NCBI RefSeq assembly: GCF_030145185.1
Contig: NZ_JAQYWB010000044.1
Coordinates: 1-51,209, forward strand
Direction: 5' to 3'
DNA from: Desulfoluna sp.
GTDB lineage: Bacteria > Desulfobacterota > Desulfobacteria > Desulfobacterales > Desulfolunaceae
DNA: 51,209 nt
The notes below the pieces were generated by a model that was not told where the DNA came from, ran no database searches, and was given only the letters and a program-made list of their open reading frames with translations. Shown here piece after piece: positions 33,900 through 40,947 of this stretch. Both the position numbers and the translations under genes were made by a program. Within the stretch, counting starts at the first letter, position 1. Each line of letters starts with the position of its first letter.

Positions 33900-35168
33900 A
33901 TGTCACGTTTTGCCCTTGTGGACTGCAACAATTTTTACGTCTCCTGTGAGCGGGTGTTTGACCCGTCTCTGGAGGGGCGTCCTGTGGTGGTGCTCTCCAA
34001 TAACGACGGCTGCGCCGTGGCCCGTTCCAACGAGGCCAAGGCCCTGGGCATAGGCATGGGTGCCCCTGTGTTCACGCTGGCTGAGACCCTGCGTCGCCAT
34101 GACGTGGCGTGTTTTTCGTCCAACTATGCCCTGTATGGGGACATGTCCCGGCGGGTGGTCACCACCTTGGGGGAGATGGTGCCCGACCTTGAGGTCTACT
34201 CCATTGATGAGTCCTTTCTGGATCTCTCGTCGTTTCGCGCAGTGGATGTGGCGGAGCTCTGCCAGCGCATGGTGAGAACGGTGAAACGGAACACCGGGCT
34301 TCCCGTCTCCGCAGGGGTGGGGCCCACCAAGACCCTGGCCAAGGTGGCCGCGGGGCTGGCCAAGACACACCCCTGCCTGGCCGGTGTGTGTGATCTCACC
34401 GATGAGACCTGGCTCCAGAGGGCCCTGGCAGCCACGGACGTGGGCAAGGTATGGGGCGTGGGCCGGCGTTATGAAAAGTTTCTCAAGGTGCGGGGGATCA
34501 ACACCGCCCTGGACCTGGCCGGTGCCGATCGAACCATGATTCAAAAACGCATGGGGGTCAACGGCACCCGCCTTCTGGACGAACTCGCCGGGATCAGCTG
34601 CTTTCCTTTAGAGACAAACCCACCGGCCCAGAAAGGGGTCGGTGTCTCCCGCACCTTTGCCTCAGGCATTGACGACCGGATCTCTCTTGACGAGGCGCTC
34701 TCCTCCTACGCCGAACGGGCGGCTGAAAAACTGCGGAAGGCCGGGCTCCGGGCAGGGGTGATGTCGGTCTTTGCCATGAGCAACCGATTCGATCGGAAGC
34801 ATTTCTATTACAACACCGCCTCCGTGCGGTTTCCCACCCCCACCTCCGCCGCCTCAGAGATCATCAAAGGTGCCCTTTCGGCCTTTGATGAGATCTATAA
34901 AGAGGGCCTCCCCTTTAAAAAGCTGGGCATCCAGATGCGGGAGCTGGTTCCCGAAAGCGAAGAACAGCTCCTTTTATTCGATACCGTGGATCGAACCCGC
35001 TCCACGTCCCTGATGAAAGCCCTGGACGCCGTCAACGCAACCATGGGCAACCATACCCTGGGCTACGCCTCCTCCGGCCTCTCCGGCCCCAAAACCTGGC
35101 GCACCCGCTTCAACCACAAATCCCCCTCCTATACCACCCGCTGGGATGAACTTCCCCGGGTCTCCTGA
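33900..35168 (+). CDS. umuC: DNA polymerase V catalytic subunit UmuC
   Basis: UmuC is a Y-family translesion DNA polymerase. The product is 422 residues, the usual length. The N-terminus [19 protein letters not shown] carries the first catalytic Asp and [11 protein letters not shown] carries the Asp-Glu pair. [17 protein letters not shown] and the little-finger domain follow, then a C-terminal DUF4113 segment ending near RWDELPRVS. The ATG is preceded only by a weak GGGATTTT. It is separated from umuD by an inserted segment, so co-expression would need a second promoter. Confidence 0.94.
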   Translation: MSRFALVDCNNFYVSCERVFDPSLEGRPVVVLSNNDGCAVARSNEAKALGIGMGAPVFTLAETLRRHDVACFSSNYALYGDMSRRVVTTLGEMVPDLEVYSIDESFLDLSSFRAVDVAELCQRMVRTVKRNTGLPVSAGVGPTKTLAKVAAGLAKTHPCLAGVCDLTDETWLQRALAATDVGKVWGVGRRYEKFLKVRGINTALDLAGADRTMIQKRMGVNGTRLLDELAGISCFPLETNPPAQKGVGVSRTFASGIDDRISLDEALSSYAERAAEKLRKAGLRAGVMSVFAMSNRFDRKHFYYNTASVRFPTPTSAASEIIKGALSAFDEIYKEGLPFKKLGIQMRELVPESEEQLLLFDTVDRTRSTSLMKALDAVNATMGNHTLGYASSGLSGPKTWRTRFNHKSPSYTTRWDELPRVS

Positions 35169-35180
35169 AATTATTAACCG

Positions 35181-35232
35181 AAAAACCTCCGGCGGCAAGG
35201 TGAGCCACCTTGAAAGCGGGTTTGTAAATGCG
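35181..35232 (-). repeat. REP-like palindromic element, copy 4
   Basis: Inverted copy, 12 bp after the umuC stop: AAAAA, CCTCCGGCGGC, palindrome CAAGGTGAGCCACCTTG, AAAGCGGG, ending AAATGCG. The A run is a T run on the minus strand. Confidence 0.75.
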
Positions 35233-35586
35233 AATTGGGTGGCGTTCTCTTGGGCTGTGGCGTTCGCGTGATGTGTGTGGAAACGTGTATAGAGGCTGTC
35301 TCCTGGAATTCTGATCACCCACCCATGGTTTATGAGGGCGTTGGCTGGGCGCGCCGTGCTCCGTCGCGGCTTTTTTCTTTGGGCCTTTCTTGGGCTGTGG
35401 CGATGGATCGGTTTGAAAGCAAAGGGCTGCTTAACCACGAATCACACGAAAAGCACGAACAGGACAGCATTCAGCCGCCCCAAAGAGATTTTATTTGTAA
35501 CCATTCAGTTCATGCCACCCAATCGCCATACACCGGTACGGCAGGGCCGATGAAGACGGAATCCGGCGGGTGCCTGTCCCCTATAA
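35233..35586. other. gap between umuC and the integron remnant
   Basis: No gene is supported. CTTGGGCTGTGGCG occurs twice (about 35249 and 35391). AACCACGAATCACACGAAAAGCACGAAC (in parts) near 35434-35462 is a short CACGAA-type microsatellite common in intergenic DNA. Confidence 0.4.
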
Positions 35587-35800
35587 TTACTGAGTTGAAG
35601 AGGCGACATGATGCTCAACGGCGAGATGGGTCAGAAAACTCTCCACATCGCGGTGGTTCCGTTTCCTGGGATGCCGCTTTTCATGAAAATAGATGGATCG
35701 CTTGATCCACGAAATATACGTCTCTTCGGTTCGAATGGAATAATGCCTCGTACGGATTTTATCTCTCACAGATCAAGAAGTTTTTTTGGACTGGGATTCA
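35587..35800 (-). pseudogene. integron integrase (IntI-type tyrosine recombinase), N-terminal remnant
   Basis: The frame VRDKIRTRHYSIRTEETYIS, continuing WIKRSIYFHEKRHP, then DVESFLTHLAVEHHVASSTQ, aligns with the N-terminal core-binding domain of integron integrases. It stops at TAA right after STQ, where the catalytic domain should begin. Just upstream, PKKLLD, the expected preceding residues, lies in another frame, so there is also a frameshift near 35770. Full IntI is about 320 residues; no catalytic R-H-R-Y part remains. It is transcribed away from the cassettes on the right, the normal integron layout. Confidence 0.8.
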
Positions 35801-35913
35801 TATTCCACCTTGATTGTGGGATAATATTTTCGTATGACTCTTGTGAGGTATACACAGTGACAGTGATGGCGGGGATATAATTCGCCTTTTTGGGTAAGGT
35901 GCTGTTTTGTAGT

Positions 35914-36115
35914 GCAAAAATGTCTCATAAAACAAGTATTATCATTTATACGTGATTGTTTACCTGATAAAACCGAATTTCGGAGTTTTATGGCGCATGT
36001 AAACCATTTATTGAGCATTTTTGCATCATAAAATGAGTAGAGACTTTTTATCGCGTGTTTTTACTTCATAAAACCGGATATTTGGGTTTTATGAAGCGTT
36101 TTTGCATATTAATAA
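35914..36115. repeat. two diverged tandem repeats of about 100 bp with palindromes
   Basis: CATAAAAC-type boxes lie at 35926, 35966, 36027 and 36067, giving a 101-bp period. In each unit the second box opens an inverted repeat. In unit 2 it is perfect over 12 bp: CTTCATAAAACC (36064-36075) and GGTTTTATGAAG (36085-36096). In unit 1, ATAAAAC pairs with GTTTTAT around CGAATTTCGGA. The block lies between intI and cassette 1, where attI and the cassette promoter are expected. Confidence 0.65.
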
Positions 36116-36140
36116 TAGTTCGTTGCCCCAAGGATAGAGA

Positions 36141-36569
36141 ATGGATTACTTAAAAGTATTCGAAACAAAATTGACGAAGCTTAATCCAGAAGAAGATGAG
36201 TTTGTTTTACAGGTTGATGACTTAATTGAATCCATTCATCAAGAACATCATGAAGAGCTAATACCAACAATTTTTTGTTTTTTTGAAAAATTCCCGTTAA
36301 ATGACTGTGGGGCTCCTGGAACTCTCGTACACTTTATCGAGGATTACTATCCGAAATACAAACAACTGCTTTTAGATTCGCTTAAGCGAGAACCTGCGTA
36401 TAATACTATTCTTATGGTAAATCGAATATCAAACTCTAATTTATCCAAAGAAGAACGACAGGAATATGAATCTGTTCTATTTAATGTAATAGAGGATGGA
36501 AATATTAGTGAAGAACTTCGTAATGAAGCTAAACATTTCATTGAATATCAATCGAAGAGGAGCCGCTAA
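36141..36569 (+). CDS. integron cassette 1 product, hypothetical protein
   Basis: A 142-residue acidic, mostly helical cytoplasmic protein that I do not recognise. Its size, acidity and helical pattern (TLVHFIEDYYPKYKQLLLDS, then NEAKHFIEYQ) resemble small immunity-like or HEAT-type proteins, but this is only a resemblance. The DNA is much more AT-rich than the core genes. AAGGATAGAGA precedes the ATG. The stop codon lies inside the R'' box of the following attC, a usual trait of integron cassettes. Confidence 0.75.
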   Translation: MDYLKVFETKLTKLNPEEDEFVLQVDDLIESIHQEHHEELIPTIFCFFEKFPLNDCGAPGTLVHFIEDYYPKYKQLLLDSLKREPAYNTILMVNRISNSNLSKEERQEYESVLFNVIEDGNISEELRNEAKHFIEYQSKRSR

Positions 36570-36650
36570 CGAATCGCTAAACTCGGATTGTCATAAGCCG
36601 CGCCGCTTCGCTCTGCGACTTTTGGCAACAGGTTCGCTCAAACGTTAGGC
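36564..36650 (+). other. attC-like recombination site 1
   Basis: The left box CGCTAAC (36564-36570) and right box GTTAGGC (36644-36650, consensus GTTRRRY) enclose 73 bp of imperfectly palindromic sequence with a GC-rich centre (GCCGCGCCGCTTCGCTCTGCG). The arms GCTAAAC and GTTCGC pair only partly. The 87-bp length is normal for attC. Confidence 0.75.
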
Positions 36651-36658
36651 ACTTAGAT

Positions 36659-37015
36659 ATGAAAATCCAAAATCTGGTTCAGAAGTTCCGCCAGGCAGCA
36701 ATCGAAAAAGGTGAGTTCGCGGAGCCAGCCTCCAAAGATCATAAACTGTTCGATTTAATGGCAGGTTCATGGCGTGAGCTTTTTGCGCTCGGTGAAGAGG
36801 GCCAAGAAGCTTTTAAGGAACTCCTGTCTGACGACTCTCGGTTTGTCAGATGTTGGGTGGCCGGTCAATTACTCGGACTTGGAGATACGTCCGGCGTTGA
36901 GGTGCTTGAGGTTGACGCAGCTCAGGGTGACATTCAAGCATTCAATTCTGAAATGACACTTGGGGAATGGAGAAAGGGACGTCTCAGTCCACCTTTCCTA
37001 AGAGAAAAGGAATAG
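36659..37015 (+). CDS. integron cassette 2 product, DUF2019-like protein
   Basis: A 118-residue protein with the pattern of DUF2019, small HEAT-like helical proteins of unknown function. It opens with QKFRQAAIEKGEFAEPAS and has an AAYREL-like SWRELFALGEEG. VRCWVAGQLLGLGD and FNSEMTLGEWRKG close the match. It starts nine bases after the R' box of attC 1, typical of a cassette with little 5' untranslated sequence. The family assignment is from memory of the pattern. Confidence 0.75.
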   Translation: MKIQNLVQKFRQAAIEKGEFAEPASKDHKLFDLMAGSWRELFALGEEGQEAFKELLSDDSRFVRCWVAGQLLGLGDTSGVEVLEVDAAQGDIQAFNSEMTLGEWRKGRLSPPFLREKE

Positions 37016-37029
37016 CAAAATGTTGGTGT

Positions 37030-37156
37030 GCCTAACCTGTCATTTCACTGGATTGGCTGGGCAGTGCCGCTTTTTGAAGTAGGGTGTTTTTATTAAATTT
37101 TTCTTGAATTCCCGTCTGTCGGTATCACCCGCCAGTCTGTGAATTCTTCGTTAAGC
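37030..37156 (+). other. attC-like recombination site 2
   Basis: The R'' box GCCTAAC (37030-37036) is the exact complement of the GTTAGGC that leads cassette 2, as expected for a genuine cassette. The R' box GTTAAGC is at 37150-37156. Inner arms TTCAC and GTGAA pair, with TGG/CCA beyond them. The 127-bp length is within the attC range. Confidence 0.75.
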
Positions 37157-37166
37157 ACATAAAAAT

Positions 37167-37451
37167 ATGACCTGGAAAAATAAATCATTGCAGTTTATTC
37201 AATATTTTCAGGGAAATATGGAATAGACCGAAAAAATTGATTGCTTTGACTTTGATCAAATAGAGAAAATTGATTGGCTCTCTTTATTGCCCAATAATGA
37301 AGATTTAGAGGTATTTTATCAAATATGTGGTGGTGCTTGGGAAGAGCCTGTTTTCAAATCGTTTAATGATTTTATGGATTATATTTTTACAGTAAATCAC
37401 GAATTTAAAGAATGGGATGAAGCATTAAAAGAAGTACTGAAAAGTGCTTAA
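37167..37451 (+). pseudogene. integron cassette 3 gene with a premature amber stop
   Basis: The frame opens MTWKNKSLQFIQYFQGNME, hits TAG at codon 20 (37224-37226) and then continues in the same frame for 74 codons to a TAA. The continuing part includes FDFDQIEKIDWLSLLPNNED and later KEWDEALKEVLKSA. The uninterrupted, protein-like second part points to one nonsense mutation in an intact 94-residue gene. The family is unknown. The ATG lies ten bases after the R' box of attC 2, and the final stop is inside the next R'' box. Confidence 0.65.
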
Positions 37452-37452
37452 C
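37446..37452 (+). other. R'' box of a third, decayed attC
   Basis: GCTTAAC is the exact complement of the GTTAAGC that leads cassette 3. No matching GTTRRRY box follows; a degenerate ATTAGGA lies near 37490. The right part of the site appears lost. Confidence 0.55.
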
Positions 37453-37648
37453 AATGCAAATTATCGTGCCGAGATAAATCCGAAACATTAGGATAAGGTC
37501 TAAAACCTTTGAAATTGGTTGATATTACCTAATGGGTAGCTCGTGTTCATATTGAACCTCTTTGTCCGGGGTTTAAAAATCCGGGCCGCCGCCAGGCATA
37601 TTTTAAGCTGGTGGCAGGCTTCACCAGATACGCTAAAAAGGAAATGGC

Positions 37649-39205
37649 ATGGCTCTTAAACGCTTAAAAACATTATTCAGCATGATCTGTTTTGTTTCAT
37701 GGGTATTTTTTTTTACGGTTATGTCTGCCTATGCTTATGATCATGAACGTTATGTTGATATAACAAATGGAGCCGATACCAACAGTGGTATAGAACCCGG
37801 ATCATCTGCATGGAAAAATTTTCACTTTGCTGTGAATAAAATTAATAATGACAACTCGATACTATCCTCGGAAACGGTTATTTTATATGTCGCGGCGGGC
37901 ACCTATCCCGCAGCAGGGGCCGGTATGCTAAGTCTAAGAATTAAAAGAGACAATTTTACTATTAAAGGGGAAAATCGGGAAACAACCATCTTGGAAGGAA
38001 CGGGTGCAGACACGGCTTATTGGGTTGACGGCATTGTCATTATGCCAGGGTATAACAATGCTTTAATTGCAGATCTTACCATACAAAATTTTTCGCCTCA
38101 TCCTTACAATGGTTCGGGAGTAAAGGTCGATCAGGGTACCGGTTACAAAATCTGGAACTGCATTATTAAAGGATGCAGATACGGAGTTTTTGTAACAACC
38201 ACTTCCAGGGAATCATCACCGGATATTGAAGAACTGCTGATTTGCGATAATGATTACGGAATATATATTGATGCCTATTCATCACCGGTCTCACCCACCG
38301 TGACGGAATGTTCTATTTATAACCATACATCATCGGGTATTAAAATCATTACGCAGTTCAGCGGAAACTCTTCGGCATTAATTGACGATAACCGGATCTA
38401 CAACAATGCAACCGGGATAGAGCTAATGGCGACCGACGGGGACATAGAGCCGCAGATCAAACATAACCGCATATACTCAAACAGTAGCTATGGTGTATAT
38501 AGCTCTGCGACCGGCGGAAATTTATCCCCTGTTATTAAAGCCAACCGCATCTATAATAATCCTACAGGAATTTATGTCACGGCTGATAACTCTTTTACCT
38601 CCGATCCTGAGATCGAAAATAATCTGATATATGATACCACGTCAGTGATGGCCGACGGTATCTCCCTTGAAAGCGGTTCTTCAACCGGTGGCAATGTAAA
38701 TGCGGTTTTATCCCACAATACAATCGTTGGAGGCAGCGGCAGCAGTATTAAGTTCAACAAGCTGTCAGGTACATTAACAGCTTCGGTTAAATATTGTATT
38801 ATATCCGGAGCTGCGGGATTTGGTATTGAAGATATTGCATCAACATCCATTGCTGTAGATTATGTGGCAGCTTACAATAACGTCAGCGGCAACTTTTCCG
38901 GCGGTATAACAGAAACAAACACCGTAACAGCCGATCCTGATTTAGAGAGTGATTTCAGTCTGAAAATTACATCTCCCTGTATTGATGTTATTCCAGGCAC
39001 GGTTACAGATGCTGCGGATGAGGATTTCGCAGGGATATCAAGGCCACAAAAGAAATCTGATAGCGGGCAATTGTACTACGATATAGGTGCTTATGAATAT
39101 CCGTATAAGCCATGCGACGTTGTGATACCAGATATACCTAACGACGATGCAGTGCCTGATGATACTGATGATATCCCATGTTTTATCGGGACTCTGCATA
39201 GATAG
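37649..39205 (+). CDS. secreted right-handed beta-helix protein
   Basis: A 518-residue exported protein. The signal peptide ends SAYA before YDHERYVDI. Residues about 60-110 have a DUF1565-like start (VAAGTYPAAGAG), and residues 130-400 hold parallel beta-helix repeats of the form NRIYNNxTGIxV. The family includes polysaccharide lyases and adhesins, but no catalytic signature is recognisable. It ends DDIPCFIGTLHR, a cut-short relative of the CFI-box C-terminal domain. The gene is AT-rich relative to the core. AAGGAAA precedes the ATG. It lies just beyond the integron remnant. Confidence 0.82.
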   Translation: MALKRLKTLFSMICFVSWVFFFTVMSAYAYDHERYVDITNGADTNSGIEPGSSAWKNFHFAVNKINNDNSILSSETVILYVAAGTYPAAGAGMLSLRIKRDNFTIKGENRETTILEGTGADTAYWVDGIVIMPGYNNALIADLTIQNFSPHPYNGSGVKVDQGTGYKIWNCIIKGCRYGVFVTTTSRESSPDIEELLICDNDYGIYIDAYSSPVSPTVTECSIYNHTSSGIKIITQFSGNSSALIDDNRIYNNATGIELMATDGDIEPQIKHNRIYSNSSYGVYSSATGGNLSPVIKANRIYNNPTGIYVTADNSFTSDPEIENNLIYDTTSVMADGISLESGSSTGGNVNAVLSHNTIVGGSGSSIKFNKLSGTLTASVKYCIISGAAGFGIEDIASTSIAVDYVAAYNNVSGNFSGGITETNTVTADPDLESDFSLKITSPCIDVIPGTVTDAADEDFAGISRPQKKSDSGQLYYDIGAYEYPYKPCDVVIPDIPNDDAVPDDTDDIPCFIGTLHR

Positions 39206-39602
39206 CAGGCGGTTTAATAAAAAATAGAAAAAAGGGTAGCATCTTTTCAGCATTTTTTTATCAAAAGATGCATAGCCCATTGATCCTTAAATTAACTACC
39301 GTGTGTTAAGATGTAAATAGTCTAACCCTTCTAACGAATCACGATCTTATCCGGTTGTTGAATAAGCCCGGTTTTCACAGCGCTGTCTGGGATAAGGAGA
39401 TATTTTTTTTTGACCAGGAGGGAGCAAGCGTGTTTTGAAAAACGCGCTTATCTCAGGGCGTGCAGGATCATTAGCCTTCAAAGAGGCTTAAATGAAATCG
39501 TTTGAATGTCTCACAAAACGCGTGTCTTCTTTCCGTAGAAGTGAGTTGCCGCTTCAGCCTTTACCGGACTACTACCCTGGCCCTGAGAGGGTGTGACAAG
39601 TC

Positions 39603-39663
39603 CAACTACGCCCGTGTCTGTGCGTCATCATTTGACCAACGTTAATGGGCTACGGCGCGACAA
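39603..39663 (+). repeat. 65-bp dispersed repeat, copy 2
   Basis: It contains GACCAACGTTAATGGGCTAC then GGCGCGACAAG and matches the copy near 33.6 kb at about 55 of 65 positions. It runs directly into REP copy 5. Confidence 0.6.
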
Positions 39664-39698
39664 GGTGGCATACCTTCCCGCCGGAGGCTTTTTTTTTG
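39661..39698 (+). repeat. REP-like palindromic element, copy 5 (diverged)
   Basis: AAGGT-GGCAT-ACCTT followed by CCCGCCGGAGGC and nine T. The upstream CCCGCTTT part of the family is absent. Confidence 0.6.
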
Positions 39699-39742
39699 CG
39701 CTGAATCGTTACAAGGGTTTTTACCATATCAAGAGGTAAGTA

Positions 39743-40552
39743 ATGGACATGAATTTATATATGCAGAGTCTTTTGGTCGCTAATCCCTTGAGGGAGTCAA
39801 CCCTTCGTACAGTGATTGAGACGTTACAGCTTCCTCTCGGGAGCAGCGGATTGGATGCGGGGTGTGGAATCGGTCTTCAATGCATGCTTTTGGCCGAGGC
39901 CGTGGGAAGCACAGGGCATGTGACTGGGCTTGATATATCTCCGGAGCTCCTGAATCGTGGCAAAGAGATTGTGAAAGAGGCGGGTCTGTCAGAAAGGATT
40001 TCGTTTCAGGTCGGGGATGTAACCAATATTCCCTTTGATAATGAAACCTTTGATTGGGCATGGAGTGCCGATTGCATTGGATATGGTCCCTGGGAACCGC
40101 TGCCTTTATTGAAAGAGCTATCACGTGTGGTAAAACCCGGTGGAATGGTAGCCATCTCTGGCTGGTCTTCTGAGAACTTGCTGCCTGGATACCCTCGGTT
40201 GGAAGCTCATCTAAGATCGACATCGGGTGGCATGGCTCCATTTATACATGGGAAGAGTCCAAAGACGCATTTTTTACGGGCACTGAGTTGGTTTCGGGAG
40301 GCAGGGCTAAAGGAACCCAATGCAAAAGTATTTGCAAATAGTTTCCATGCCCCGCTTCGTCGAGACATACGCAATGCCCTGGTTGATCTTTTTACGATGC
40401 GTTGGCCAGAGGGAGAGCTTGAGCTCTCATCCGAAGACTTGGAAGAATTCCGGAGTTTGTGCCAACCGGAGTCGCCAGGTTTCATTCTGAATCTTTCAAA
40501 CTATTATGCATTTTTCACACACACACTATTTTGGGGTAAAACGCCCGCGTAA
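39743..40552 (+). CDS. class I SAM-dependent methyltransferase
   Basis: A 269-residue cytoplasmic methyltransferase. The SAM-binding motif I is LDAGCGIGLQCMLLAEAVG, followed by GLDISPELLNRGKEI and the motif II region FDWAWSADCIGYG, with VVKPGGMVAISGW after it. The target is unknown; the family resembles small-molecule (UbiE/type 11) enzymes. AGAGGTAAG precedes the ATG. Both neighbours encode large exported proteins, so no shared pathway is evident. Confidence 0.85.
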   Translation: MDMNLYMQSLLVANPLRESTLRTVIETLQLPLGSSGLDAGCGIGLQCMLLAEAVGSTGHVTGLDISPELLNRGKEIVKEAGLSERISFQVGDVTNIPFDNETFDWAWSADCIGYGPWEPLPLLKELSRVVKPGGMVAISGWSSENLLPGYPRLEAHLRSTSGGMAPFIHGKSPKTHFLRALSWFREAGLKEPNAKVFANSFHAPLRRDIRNALVDLFTMRWPEGELELSSEDLEEFRSLCQPESPGFILNLSNYYAFFTHTLFWGKTPA

Positions 40553-40947
40553 AGTCTCTGAAAAGGAGAATGGCAATCCAACGAGCTGGGTCGTATGATT
40601 CGTCGATTTCCATGGTTTATCCCGTGGATGGGTTGGGTTTTAGTGCGATGGGCAATCCTTTCTTATGTGATGCACATTAGAACAGGAGGGAAACCGGGAC
40701 GGCCTTCTTTTCCTGGACGTCGGTCTGATGGCGTTTGGGGTGGAGAGCGCAGAGCGACTGCAAAAATACCGTTAATTTCTTTACCATGCGGGGCCTGACG
40801 GTTTTCTGGCGCGGTACCAGATGAAGTCCGCAAAAATGCAATAAGGCGACTGAAAATAAATTGATTATTGGTCTGCCCCCAATTGACTGGATGTTTTGGT
40901 GAACACCCTGTAAAATCGATTCTATTTTATTCAACCTGGAGGATTTT
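40553..40947. other. intergenic region before the M6-like gene
   Basis: No gene is supported; a 67-codon frame near 40595 has no RBS and atypical composition. Apart from GGAGG just before the next ATG I see no defined element. Confidence 0.4.

Larger units (their letters stand above)
39206..39742. other. gap with hairpins and repeat fragments
   Basis: No gene is supported. AGCATCTTTT/AAAAGATGC with outer GGGT/GCCC (39234-39278) forms a strong inverted repeat after the beta-helix gene. AAGCGTGTTTT/AAAACGCGCTT (39428-39451) is an 11-bp hairpin with a 2-base loop. A 30-bp segment at 39342 recurs at 47302. The 65-bp repeat copy 2 and REP copy 5 complete the region. Confidence 0.5.

Noticed and set aside
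35773-36018. 81-codon minus-strand frame over the tandem repeats
   Set aside because: It covers palindromic repeat DNA and only its last codons relate to the integrase (PKKLLD is in a different frame); it is not a gene.
33555-39663. The two 65-bp copies as template and variable repeats of a diversity-generating retroelement
   Set aside because: Substitutions are not confined to adenines of one copy: A-to-G, A-to-C, C-to-T and G-to-A changes occur in both directions. No reverse transcriptase gene is present.
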